Of a stretch of DNA of 64,000 nucleotides, positions 12,843 to 24,300 are shown piece after piece. The stretch's first letter is position 1; the number at the start of each line of letters is the position of its first letter. The position numbers and the translations under genes are program-made. Source of the stretch: Combretum micranthum (Eukaryota; Streptophyta; Magnoliopsida; Myrtales; Combretaceae); NCBI GenBank assembly GCA_024138025.1, contig JAMXBD010000011.1, positions 2,653,501 to 2,717,500 on the forward strand, given 5' to 3'. The notes beneath the pieces are model-generated. The model had not been told where the DNA came from, made no database searches, and worked only from the letters and a program-made list of their open reading frames with translations.

Positions 12843-13349
12843 CTCGGCCAAATTTATAAAAAAAAAAAAAAAGAAGAAAAGGAAAACGATTCTGGATAAA
12901 TATATATATAATAAATATTAATATAATAATTCTGGAATTTTTAATATTTTCCTGCATTTATTCATTTTCTGGAATAGTAATAATAATATATAATAGTAAA
13001 TCCGAATTTTATTTATTTATTTATTTAAATTCAAAAACAAAAATTATTTTTAACTTTAGTAAATGTAGAATGTTTTAATACTTAATTTATTATTATTAAT
13101 CCAAAAAGGAGTTTTTGAAATATAAATTACTTAAGTAAATAATTTTCGGTTAATAACTTTTTAATTATAAGTATTAATAATCTTTTTATTATTAAAAGAA
13201 TTTTTGTTAAATTTTCGAAAATATTATTAAAAATAATATGAAGGTAAGACCAAAATTACTTTAACTAAAACATAAGATTATTAGTATAATTTTTTTAATG
13301 TAATTATTCCATCCAATTTATTTTCGGAAATTGAATGATTAGTATATTT

Positions 13350-13480
13350 ATTAATATTGTTATTATTATTGTCATTATTGTTATTATTATTATTATTATT
13401 GATTATTATTACTATTATTATTATTATTATTATTGTTATTATTGTTATTATTAGTATTATTGATAGTATAACTATTTTAG
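13350..13480. repeat. (TTA/TTG)n microsatellite in the 5' LTR
   Basis: A run of TTA with interspersed TTG, TCA and TAC triplets, matched at about 23555-23675 in the 3' LTR with a different length. The long open frames over it on both strands (poly-Ile/Leu, poly-Asn) are artefacts of the triplet repeat. Confidence 0.9.
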
Positions 13481-15137
13481 TACTATTATTGATGTTAATT
13501 ATTAATGTTTTTACGATTTTCGAAAAAGGGAAAATAACTTCGAAAATAGTTATTATTAAGTTAATAAATTCTTTTATTAGTAAAAATGTTTTCATAACAA
13601 GACATATATATGTATAAATTATGAGTTAGTAAATATTAAGTATATACTAGAATAGCTATATGAAAACAGATAACAATGGAAATTTAAATACTCCAAATTT
13701 GTGAGTATAGAAGTATCTATAGCCTATAAGAAAAATTTATTAAGTAATTTAAAAGAAAATTGATATATTTAGGCAATAAAAATGAATTAATGAAGTTATT
13801 AACTTTTCAAATACCCAATTGATCGGTTCACATATCCAACCAGAACCAACCATTAGGACATCTAAGTATTTTTAGAAACTCATTGATATAGTCTAGAAAT
13901 TTTTAATCTTTATATTCTCTATATCAATAGGTGACTCAGGTACTGGGGAGGACCTACCTGAAGATTACTACGATTAACTAGGATGGGCAGGTGAGTGACT
14001 CAGTTTTATTACATTGGTTGTGTTTGTACTAGTAGTGAACCTTCAATAAAAGATAATGAAAATTTATGATCTGATTAAAATATGAAAGTTGTGGATTGAA
14101 TTCCATTGATTGCCATGTCATTCTAAAACAAGCGATAACACAATTGCCTGTATCTAGATAATGTTTGTAGGTTATAATGAATTGTTTGTTTTGGTTGATC
14201 ACCCCTAAATTGACTAATAACTACTGGTACCATAATGGAAAATAATCATGCATAACATTCTATGCATAAAAGCATTGAGTAAGTGGTAGCCTACTACGTG
14301 TTAGATTCTCGGATCTCTGGTAATGCTTGAATTATCTAGGCCAGAGAGCTAGTAGTTAATTGCAAGATTACTTTTGTTCTGTTTAATACCATAGGAACTA
14401 CATGGTAAATGAAGGACGCCGCTTATGGTATTATTGAGAATAACTAACACTTAATGGAGTTTTTAAAGCTAAACAGGAATAAATAAATGAACAATGATAA
14501 GTATAAAGAGATAACTAAATTGAGATTGTTATTTCCTGAAAGCTTAAAGTATCTCCTGGGTAGGTGGACCATAGATTGTGATCCTTCAACCCCGATGGGA
14601 GGGCGTAAATCTTCATCCTGTTTGGATTCCGGATTATCCAAGCTTGTAATGTTCATTTGTGTGATTGCTGCATTTCATATGATTGTTAAATAACTTGTTG
14701 TTATGTGTAATAAATTCTGATTACTCACTGAGCTCGTGTTTTAGCTCACACTCCCACAGTCCTTTCAGGTTCACTCTGCGACCGTGGCTCATTACTAGCA
14801 GGAGCATGGTCCCGGTAAGAGACTAGAAGCCAGAAGTCTAAAGTTTAGTATAGAATTAGAATATCTATATCTGTAATAGTCTTATGGTGCATGTAATGTG
14901 CATTAGAAGCATCAGTTAAAGTGGTAAGGAATTCTGAAGCTTATGATCTGTAATATAGAAGTTTGTAATAGTTGTTTACTAATTTACATCTTATATATGT
15001 TTGTTTATTCCCTCCAAGCAACTAAAAGATCCTGTTTTTGAAAATCATGTCACTCCTAGAAGGTAACCTAATAATGATAATCAAGTGGTTCTTGATTATT
15101 ATTACTAGAATACCCTCGGGGCGTGACAGATTTAAGT

Positions 15138-15149
15138 TGGTATCAGAGC
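15138..15149 (+). promoter_or_regulatory. Primer-binding site (tRNA-iMet)
   Basis: TGGTATCAGAGC matches the 12 bases complementary to the 3' end of plant initiator methionine tRNA. It lies 9 bases after the CA end of the 5' LTR, where minus-strand DNA synthesis of the element would start. Confidence 0.93.
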
Positions 15150-15327
15150 CTGGTTGCTGGTATAGGAAAAACAAATATATGTAAGAAGGTGAATCGGTAA
15201 ATATGCAGTTAAAGTACTAATTTAGCTTTAAGTAGAACCCTGTGAGTTAATGGGTAGTTATTAGAAGAAGTAGATGCACAATTAGGAATAAAATCTGTGT
15301 GATTGCTAATCATACAAATTTTATTGT

Positions 15328-16248
15328 GTGCAGACCAATCCCGCAGTTTGTCATATTAAATGGCAGATTTTTAGCATGATGGAGGAGGAGACACTTACTG
15401 ATTATAGGCGCCGACTCCGAGTCTTAGTAGAAGATTTGGCATTGTCTGGCATTACAAAAACCCTAGATGAAATTTTCAGCACTTGGAAGAAAGGTTTACA
15501 ACCCATGTTGAAGACTTGGTTGTTTTTAGTGGAAAGAGCTTTTCCAAATAAGGGCACAGCAGTAGAGACCATCTACAGGTTTGAGAGATTGATCATCCAG
15601 AAGGGTGGAGGCATAGAGATTGACAATATGCCTTCATCGTGTCAGCCCGATCAGTGAGGCCTGATCTTCCAGACTTTAGGATTGGATTCCTATTGGAGGT
15701 GATTGGATATATGCACATGATATCAGGTATGATCATGCCTTAGTTCGGGAGGATACTGCTCCTGATGACGAGTGGATGCTGACCATGTGATCAGAAGTCA
15801 TCCTTCCAGAAGTGTTTTAACAAACAGGCCCCCTATTATACCAGAAGATGAAGGTGAGTTTCAGTCCATTAGGAGAGCAGCTAATAAAAGAAGACAAGCA
15901 GCTATGCAGACCACAGTGGTTATGCAAAGTGTGACTACAGCCATGATAGATGAAAAAGAAGGTAAAAAGAGAAGGAGGGAAGCAGAAAAATTTGTCTCCA
16001 ATTATAATTATGCTCACTGGACTGGTACTGCTCATGGGGGGTGGATTGAGGAAGATGTGACACCTTCTGGTGATATGGAGAAACCTGCTACTAAAGGTAT
16101 CCGGATGATGGATACCAATCTGACTTTAGCACCACCAGGGGGTAGAGGGAGGATGGAGAGTGATGACAGTAGTTCAGAGGAGGAGGATCACTATCCACAG
16201 TTAGGCCCTCGGGAGAAGGGCAAGGGACCTCTGTACCCTAGCCCATAG
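15328..16248 (+). pseudogene. Extra ORF ahead of gag, unknown product, frameshifted
   Basis: Between primer site and gag lies coding-looking sequence in the sense direction. The first part (15328-15657, 109 residues) has a gag-like helical look: TLTDYRRRLRVLVEDLALSG, then a Trp-rich stretch with MLKTWLFLVERAF. A middle part in another frame (about 15660-15790) reads WIYAHDIRYDHALVRED. The last part (15772-16248) has a basic patch KKRRREAEKF, the stretch YNYAHWTGTAHGGWIEED, and an acidic Ser/Glu run DDSSSEEEDHYPQ before its stop. The frame changes twice by small shifts, so I think it was one ORF of roughly 300 codons. I do not recognise a family; an old gag duplicate or a captured host piece are both possible. 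A splice-like GTAAGAAGG (15181) and TTATTGTGTGCAG (ending 15333) bracket its leader. Confidence 0.5.
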
Positions 16249-16537
16249 AGTAGCCTTGATATCTGCTTTGATAGACTATATACTAATGTACTGTTTTGAG
16301 GAACTTATTGTCATATAAATATGTAGTATGAAGCATGATAACCTTGAAGTAGTTGTGAGGGAAAATAGAACTAGTGTTAGTGCAAATTTTGGATTGTACA
16401 TAAAGCACTAACTATATAATATTATGTGTGTTTTGATTATGAAACATGGATGTGAAATATGTATGATTACTTGTGATCTCTCTTTAGGTATTAGTTTTTT
16501 TTAAAGTAACTCAAGTAATATGTTTTATGATACTAGA

Positions 16538-17790
16538 ATGCCAAGAGGAAGAGGCAGAGGTAGAAATACAAGGATATCTGAGAATCCAACAACCTCCACC
16601 ACCTCAAAATCCATTAGAAGATGTGTTGAAAAACCTGCAACAACAAAATGAATTAATTTTGCAAGCTCTACAAAATATGCGAGCTACACATGCGACCTCC
16701 AACTGAAGTACCAGAAGCTCCTCCTGTGAATACTAGGAGGAATGAAAGATATACTACACCCTCAATTTCAAGAAAATGGACCGGTAAACCCAAATGAATC
16801 GCGGCTGAGGTACAAGGACCAATAAGATATGAACCAGAACTACCACCGCCACCACCATTGCGTCCTCAAAGAAATGTGTTGCCTGAATTCATCAAATGCA
16901 ATCGGTACTTCGAAGGATTTCCCGGTAAGCCAGAGGAAGCTGAAGACTGGCTAGCTCAAATTGAACGATCTCTTGATGTATTCCAGGTACCGGAAGCTTT
17001 AAAAGTACCGTATGGAACTTATTTGCTCCGATTGAGAGCAAGATTGTGGTGGAACTCTAAGCAGAGGACATTGCCTCAACCCATCAATTGGGAAACATTC
17101 AAACAGGAATTTCTAAAAGAATACTTTCCCAGCAGTTTAAAGGCAAAGTACAGTACTGACCTGATGAATCTAACACAAGGCATTAAGACAATTGATGAAT
17201 ACGAGCACGAATTCAATCGGTTACTTCAATTTGCACCAGATGCCTACAGAGATAGTGATGAATTGAAGAGGCAAACTTTCATGGCAGGATTAGAACCCAA
17301 TTTTCAAAGGAGATTAGCCGAGTTTGAAATTTCAAATTTCGCAGCTATGATCGAAAAAGCAAGAACCATTGAACGAGCCAAGAAATATGAAGTTGAAAGA
17401 TATAAGAAACGGGGAATGACATTTGGTAAAAGAACATTTGAGGAGACAGGGACAAGCTTTGTTCCTAAGAAAAAGAGATTCTTTAAACCTATGGGAAATG
17501 TGAAAAATAGGAATGTTGAAAATGTATCGTGCTGGAAATGCAAGGGAGCTCATTACCCGAGGAATTGTCCACATCTACAACAAAAATGTTATTATTGTGG
17601 CGATAGTGGACATATGGTTGTTGCATGCCCAAAGAAAAATAGTGCAACCTGTTTCATTTGTAAGAAAATTGGACATATAGCAACTCATTGTCCACAACGA
17701 GTGAACGCAGTTGCTGGATCTTCCAATCCTAAAGGCATTGCCAATACAACTGGACCCAAAATGGAAATGCTAATGCTAGCAAAGCCATGA
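16538..17790 (+). pseudogene. Gag (capsid and nucleocapsid) of the gypsy element
   Basis: Gag builds the particle that packages the element RNA in the cytoplasm. An ATG at 16538 opens MPRGRGRGR, the Arg/Gly start typical of this group, but the frame is lost within about 100 bases; a second frame carries a Pro-rich then QQQNELILQALQNM stretch. From 16858 the frame is open for 310 residues and begins without a true ATG. It has the retrotransposon gag domain (FEGFPGKPEEAEDWLAQIE to QTFMAGLEPNFQRR), a basic linker, and three zinc knuckles near residues 222-275: CWKCKGAHYPRNC (one residue short of the canonical spacing), CYYCGDSGHMVVAC and CFICKKIGHIATHC. It ends at 17790. Three knuckles is more than the usual one. 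The breaks are near its start only. Confidence 0.88.
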
Positions 17791-17998
17791 CAGCAGCAAG
17801 GGTATATGCCATGCAGGGAACCCCAATTGAGGAAGGAGAAATAGAAGAAGAGGATGAAGAAAATGTGTGGGATGAAGCTGATCCAGACGATTACAGTCTC
17901 ATTGCAGGTACTTGATTATTAATTAATTGTTTATTTAAGTAGTTAATCGGTATAACCCTACTTAGATAACCTGTGTTTAATAATTAGGAACAATCCAA

Positions 17999-18420
17999 TT
18001 GAAAGGTCAATCTGCTTATGCTTTATTTGATACGGGAGCAACACACTCTTTTATCAATACGGGTTTAGCAAGGAGACTGGAATATCCCATCGAGACCATG
18101 ACTAAGGAACTAGGAGTTACTACACCCACGGGGGACTTAGTGATGGCTCGGGAAATAATGAAGGGATATCCATTAGAAATTGGGGGACAGAAATCCTTGG
18201 CTAACTTAATCTTGGTGGACCTCCAAAAATATGATGTTATCTTAGGAATGACATGGTTGATTGCTGTGAAGGCAAAAATCGATTGTCGTATTAAGGCAAT
18301 ATCTTTTGAATGACCAAGGAGAAAGAAAAGAGTTTAAAGGGGAGGTCCTCGAGAAAGTCGAAGGGCGGATGATGACCATAGAAGGTGAAAATGATATGGA
18401 TAGGAATCAAACGAAAGTAT
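17999..18420 (+). pseudogene. Aspartic protease region of pol
   Basis: The retroviral-type protease cleaves the polyprotein. The 104-residue block at 17999-18313 contains ALFDTGATHSFIN, where DTG is the catalytic triad, and later VILGMTWL, the usual second conserved strand. The frame stops at 18313 and goes on, shifted by one base, to about 18421 with acidic and basic linker text. The active site itself is intact. Upstream, 17790-17998 reads as an acidic linker (EEGEIEEEDEENVWDEADPDD) in another frame. Confidence 0.88.
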
Positions 18421-18427
18421 CCATAAG

Positions 18428-19260
18428 GTGAATGAGGATGAGTCCAAGAAGACAGATGTTCATACTACCAGGGCAGTATGTGACTACCCAGAAGTGTTTC
18501 CCGATGAGTTACCAGGCTTACCCCCATATAGAGAGGTGGAGTTTTCAATTGATTTGATACCAGGAACCGAACCAGTATCAAAAGCTCCATATCGCATGGC
18601 ACCAATAGAATTGAAAGAACTAAAGGTGCAATTACAAGAACTGATGGATAAAGGGTTCATCAGACCAAGCGTATCACCATGGGGAGCACCAGTATTGTTT
18701 GTCAAGAAGAAAGACGGTTCATGAGACTCTGTATTGATTACAGAGAATTAAACCGAGTAACTATTAAGAACAGATACCCTTTGCCCCGAATTGATGATCT
18801 TTTTGATCAATTAAAGGGAGCCAAGGTGTTTTCTCGAATTGATTTGAAATCTGGGTATCATCAAATCCGAATCAAGGCAGAAGACATACCAAAGACAGCA
18901 TTCCGAACTAGGTATGGTCATTATGAATTCCTAGTTATGCCATTTGGATTGACGAATGCACCTGCTGTTTTCATGGACTTGATGAATCGCGTTTTCAAAC
19001 CTTTATTGGATGTTTGTGTGATTGTCTTCATAGATGACATATTGATATACTCGGTTACAGAGGAACAACATGATGAACATTTAAGAACCGTATTGCAAAT
19101 ACTACAAAGGAACCAGCTTTATGCTAAGTTGTCCAAATGTGAGTTTTGGCTCAAAAGTATATCCTTTCTAGGACATATTGTGTCAGGAGATGGAATTCTT
19201 GATCCTGCTAAATTAAGGCTATTGTGGAATGGAAAAGACCTGGAACTGTTACAGAGATAA
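18428..19260 (+). pseudogene. Reverse transcriptase region of pol
   Basis: RT copies element RNA into DNA inside the particle. The first block (18428-18724) has the entry segment [15 protein letters not shown], then [21 protein letters not shown] one-base loss near 18720 moves the frame, and the second block (to 19260) continues at once with [48 protein letters not shown] and the catalytic [12 protein letters not shown], then [20 protein letters not shown]. All polymerase motifs are thus readable on either side of one indel. Another shift near 19210 ends the frame just as the connection to RNase H starts. Confidence 0.92.
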
Positions 19261-19822
19261 AGCTTCTTAGGATTGGCAGGATATATCGGAAATTTGTGCA
19301 GGACTTTTCAGAATTGCACGACCACTGACACAATTAACCAAGAAGAATGAAAAATTCTTGTGGAATGAAAAACGTGAATGGAGTTTCCAGGAGTTGAAAA
19401 AGAGACTGGTTTCTGCACCGATACTAGTTCTGCCCAATGACCAGGATCCTTACACTATTTATAGTGATGCATCCAAGAATGGTTTGGGATGTGTATTAAT
19501 GCAGAATGGAAAGGTGATAGCGTATGCTTCTAGACAGTTAAAACCCCATGAGATAAATTATCCTACTCATGATAGAATTAGCTGCTATTGTCTTTGCACT
19601 CAAAATTTGGCGTCATTATTGTATGGGCAGAAGTGTGAAATATACACAGATCATCAGAGCTTGAAGTATATATTCACCCAGAAGGAATTGAACATGAGGC
19701 AACGTAGATGGTTGGAATTAATCAAAGACTATGATTTAACCATCAATTATCATCCTGGCAAAGTGAATGCGGTAGCAGATGCTTTAAGCCGTAAAAATTA
19801 TGGAGAGGTAGCCTCATGTTGA
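19261..19822 (+). pseudogene. RNase H region of pol
   Basis: RNase H removes the RNA strand during reverse transcription. After a frameshifted connector (19261-19357), the 154-residue block at 19358-19822 carries [21 protein letters not shown], with the first catalytic Asp in YSDAS, and [14 protein letters not shown] with another, then the end [11 protein letters not shown]. The catalytic Glu motif between them is misread: near 19570 an extra base shifts into CYCLCTQNL, and a later one-base change restores the frame by 19630. In the alternate frame the usual [10 protein letters not shown] is seen. So two compensating indels hide an otherwise preserved domain. Confidence 0.88.
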
Positions 19823-19883
19823 CAGAACAGAAAGAACTCATTAGGGAGTTTGAAAATTTAAAATTGGAATTTTCATACAAGGT

Positions 19884-20942
19884 TTGGACGCCGAATTAAA
19901 CAGCTTAACCTTGGAACCCACTTTACTACAACGAATAAAAGAGGCTCAAAGAAAGGATGAAGAACTCCAGGCAATCGTCAAAAGAGTATCACAAGGGAAA
20001 TATAAGGACTTTCAAATAGATGAAAATGGAGTATTAAGGATGAATAAAAGATTGTGTGTACCACATGATGAAAGTTTGAGGAAAGAATAATGAATGAAGC
20101 ACACTATTCTGGATATACCGTACACCCCGGTGAAACTAAGACCTATCAAGAGCTGAGAAGTGCATATTGGTGGAACGGGATGAAAAATGATATTGCTCAA
20201 TTCGTGGCCAGATGTGAAATATGTCAGAGGGTAAAAGCGGAACATCAAAAACCAGGGGGATTGTTGAAACCATTGTCTATTCCAGAATGGAAATGGGATC
20301 AAATATCTATGGATTTTGTAAGTTCGTTACCCAAGACAAGTGCAGGTTATGATGCTATTTGGGTTATTGTGGATAGACTCACTAAATCAGCCCATTTCTT
20401 ACCAATCAATATGACCTATCCCTTAGAGAAGTTGGCCCGGTTGTATTAAAGGAAATTGTGAGACTACATGGGATACCAGCTAACATAGTGTCAGATCGAG
20501 ATCCACGGTTTGTTTCTAGATTCTGGCAAGGATTACAAAAAGCATTGGGAACTCAGTTGAGTTTAGTACGGCCTATCATCCCCAGACCGATGGACAAACA
20601 GAAAGAACAATCCAAACAATGGAGGACATGTTGAGATCATGCATCTTGGAATTTAAAGGAAATTGGGATCAACATTTGCCACTAGTGGAATTTGCATACA
20701 ATAATAGCTACCATTCCAGTATAGGGATGCCACCCTATGAAGCTTTATATGGTAGAAAATGTCGATCTCCGTTATTCTGGGATAATTTGGAAAAAGTACT
20801 AGTTGGACCCGAACTGATTCAAGAAACAATCAACAAAGTTTCAGTGATAAAAAAGGATGAAAGAAGCCAGGATAGACAGAAAAGCTGGGCAGATTTGAAA
20901 AGAAGGGAACTTGAATTTAAAGAAGGAGAACATGTTTACTGA
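19884..20942 (+). pseudogene. Integrase region of pol
   Basis: Integrase inserts the new DNA into the genome. A linker at 19884-20090 stops, and the next frame (20090-20449) holds the zinc-binding H/H/C/C set in NEAHYSGYTVHPGET and CEICQRVKAEHQ, then the first catalytic Asp in SMDFVSSLPKT. A shift near 20449 hides the second Asp, which is seen in another frame as [14 protein letters not shown] further shift near 20555 leads to the block through 20942 with [11 protein letters not shown], where the catalytic Glu is in TERT, then YEALYGRKCRSPLFW. D, D and E are all present but lie in three frames. Confidence 0.9.
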
Positions 20943-21392
20943 AAGTAAGTCCAATAAAAAGTCTTCATAGCAGACAAGTAAAAGGAAAATTAAGTCCTAG
21001 ATATGTAGGACCATTTGAAATATTGGAACGAGTGGGAAATCTGGCATATCGTCTTGCATTACCACCCAAATATCTGGTATACATAATGTTTTTCATGTAT
21101 CGTACTAAGGAAATATGTACCAAATCCAGATAAGGTTGTTGAGCTGGAACCACTTGACCTGAAAGAAAATTTGACTTATGAAAAGCACCCTATCCGGGTC
21201 CTAGACAAGAAAGTACAAGTCCTCAGAAATAAAGAAATCCACTACGTCAAAGTACTATGGGATCCTCGGACTGAAGAAGTAACTTGGGAGTTAGAAGAGG
21301 AAATCAAAAAGAATTATCCACAGCTGTTCGAAATCCAGGTACGCTCTCAAGCTTTGAGGACAAAGCTTATTTTAAGGGGGGAGAAAATGTAA
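20943..21392 (+). pseudogene. Integrase C-terminus with chromodomain
   Basis: After a stop at 20941 the reading continues with LSPRYVGPFEILERVGNLAY, the GPY/F module of gypsy integrases. Following two more shifts, the block 21171-21392 reads KHPIRVLDKKVQVLRNKEIH and VKVLWDPRTEEVTWELEEEI, which is a chromodomain of the plant chromovirus type. In this family the domain is thought to steer integration to particular chromatin. The frame runs through the polypurine tract into the first bases of the 3' LTR, so the true stop probably lies near 21350-21390. Confidence 0.88.
21374..21387 (+). promoter_or_regulatory. Polypurine tract of the gypsy element
   Basis: AAGGGGGGAGAAAA directly precedes the TG of the 3' LTR. 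It is the RNase H-resistant primer from which plus-strand DNA synthesis begins in LTR retrotransposons. Confidence 0.92.
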
Positions 21393-24300
21393 ACCCCGAA
21401 AACTTCCACATATGATACAACCCTAGATTAGAAATTATGGGTTGACTAGTAACCTTAAGAATTAATTAGAAACTCTAATTAGATAGATACTTTAAATTTG
21501 ATCGGTTTAGGACTCATAGATTTATAAAAGGAACTTTTTGACCTCAAGTGATTCCAAAAACAAGATTTAGTATTCTGAGTTAATAATTCAGGTTTTGATC
21601 AAAGGAAACTTCCAATCCTAAACCCGAATCTTTGTCAAACAGACAGAATATATAGGAAAACCTAATATGAATATCAAGTGATTATCTTAGTATTCAAAGA
21701 GCTTTGGAATTAAACCAAGGTATAGTAATGAACCTATACTTGCATTGAAACCCTAAAATTTGAGAATTTAGTTAGTAGTAAACTACATTGATAAGATTTC
21801 ATAGTGAGTATCCAAATCTAAAATGTATAACTAGTATAGCCTATATATTAGTAGCTTTATTACTAAATGATTCAATAGAGTTGTAGTTGGAAAATTGTGT
21901 TCTTAGGATAAACTGTTAGGATTATAAATACCCAATAAAAACATAAATTGATATATAACTTGAAATCTAGACTTCAAATATAGAATTGAATCATACCAAT
22001 AACCAAATTAGGGTTTTCTAAAGCCCTTGGAGTCTGAAACGAAAATTGACCCGAAAAGCTTTTCAAACTCAAATCGCGTAGGACAAGTTTTTCTTAAATA
22101 ATTAGATACGTATTAAAAGTTTAAATTTGTACTTTTTGTTAAACTAAACACTTCATAGGATTCATTAAAGACCTTTGTATATATATACTTACATATATAA
22201 GCTAAAATATACCCTAATATTGTATTAAACTACCCGAAAACCTAACTAAATAATAGTTAACTAATATATATATATATATAACCTGGCTTGCTGGAGACGA
22301 ATTAATGTTTGGAGGGCTGAGATCTTCATTGAATTTGTGAGCCGAATTTCCTCCATTATTTGTGTAAAAGTCAATACAAATCTTCTTCAAAGCAAATAAA
22401 AACGTGACAAATCATCTCAGCCTTAATGACAATCAACAAAGGCAAATGGACAACAAAACAAGAGCAATTTCGTTCAAATGAAGGAGGAACACGGCTGGAA
22501 CATTGCTAGGTTATATGTATATATATATGCAACGAGCTCGGTTGGAGAAGCAAACGATTCCCAAAAATTCTCAAACCTTCCAGAACTCATCCTTAGCTTA
22601 TTAGGAGTCGAACAAAGCCTGGAATCGATTTTTAAACCATCGCATTAACCCAGTTCGAAATTTCGAACAGAAACCCTAGAAACGCGTGGAAAACGAGCTC
22701 GAGGTAAGAGATGTTATTCCGTGAATTTTCTTTGAGTTTTAAGGATTGCTATTAACTCTTAGACATCTTAGGAAGCTAACCAAGGTAGCTGGAAGCTTCG
22801 AATTTCATCGGAACGTCACGACGAAGGTAATCTTTCCAAACCCTAGCCGAGCTTGATGATCCGATTTCTTGAGAACATGTTGTTTGAATTCAGTTTTTCT
22901 TGGATATTTAGCTTCTAATGTTCCTAGGAGTAGTTTAGAACCAAAATCCCGACGTTCTAACGTCGGGATTTGGAATTCGCCGCGGCTCATCGGGGAAGAC
23001 GATGAACAGTGCTCCCCCGATGAGCACGGGCTGGGTACACGGGCGTGTACACCCCGTGTACCTCTCGGCCAATTTAAAAAAAAAAAAAGAAAAAGAAGAA
23101 AAGGAAAACGATTCTGAATAAATATATATATAAAATATTAATATAATAATTCTGGAATTTTTAATATTTTTCCTGCATTTATTCATTTTCTGGAATAGTA
23201 ATAATAATATATAATAGTAAATCCGAATTTTATTTATTTATTTATTTAAATTCAAAAACAAAATTATTTTAACTTTATAAATGTAGAATGTTTTAATACT
23301 TAATTTATTATTATTAATCCAAAAAGGAGTTTTTGAAATATAAATTACTTAAGTAAATAATTTTCGGTTAATAACTTTTTAATTATAATTATTAATAATC
23401 TTTTTATTATTAAAAGAATTTTTGTTAAATTTTCGAAAATATTATTAAAAATAATATGAAGGTAAGACCAAAATTACTTTAACTAAAACATTAGTATAAT
23501 TTTTTTAATGTAATTATTCCATCCAATTTATTTTCGGAAATTGAATATTATATATTTATTAATATTATTATTATATTGTCATTATTGTTATATTATTATT
23601 ATTATTGATTATTATTACTATTATTATTATTATTATTATTGTTATTATTGTTATTATTATTATTGATAGTATAACTATTTTAGTACTATTATCGATGTTA
23701 ATCATTAATGTTTTTACGATTTCGAAAAAGGGAAAATAACTTCGAAAATAGTTATTATTAAGTTAATAAATTCTTTATTAGTAAAAATGTTTTCATAACA
23801 AGACATATATATGTATAAATTATGAGTTAGTAAATATTAGTATATACTAGGATAGCTATATGAAAACAGATAACAATGGAAATTTAAATACTCCAAATTT
23901 GTGAGTATAGAACTATCTATAGCCTATAAGAAAAATTTATTAAGTAATTTAAAAGAAAATTGATATATTTAGGCAATAAAAATGAATTAATGAAGTTATT
24001 AACTTTTCAAATACCCAATTGATCGGTTCACATATCCAACCAGAACCAACCATTAGGACATCTAAGTATTTTAGAAACTCAGTGATATAGTCTAGAAATT
24101 TTTGATCTTTAATTCTCTATATCAATAGGTGACTCGGGTGTTGGGGAGGACCTACCTGAAGATTACTACGATTAACTAGAATGGGCAGGTGAGTGATTCA
24201 ATTTTATTACATTGGTTGTGCTTGTACTAGTAGTGAACTTTCAATAAAAGATAATGAAAATTGATGATCTGTTTAAAATATGAAAGTTGTGGATTGTATT

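Larger units (their letters stand above)
11144..15128 (+). repeat. 5' LTR of the gypsy element
   Basis: It is 3985 bp, beginning TG and ending CA, and aligns end to end with 21388-25323. Differences seen by eye are scattered substitutions and many one- to four-base indels. It contains a TATAAATACCC box candidate near 11684, a GC-rich hairpin cluster (12721-12842), a TTA/TTG microsatellite (about 13350-13480), and a strong splice-donor-like GGGCAGGTGAGT near 13990. Which of these serve transcription cannot be settled from sequence. Confidence 0.95.

Noticed and set aside
13281..13617. Long overlapping open frames on both strands with poly-Asn and poly-Ile/Leu
   Set aside because: They are translations of a TTA/TTG microsatellite within the LTR.
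17304..17574. Two 79-80 codon minus-strand frames across gag
   Set aside because: They are shadows of the gag frame on the opposite strand.
22869..23186. Frames on both strands over the 3' LTR hairpin region
   Set aside because: The same text in the 5' LTR is differently interrupted, so there is no conserved frame; it is non-coding LTR.
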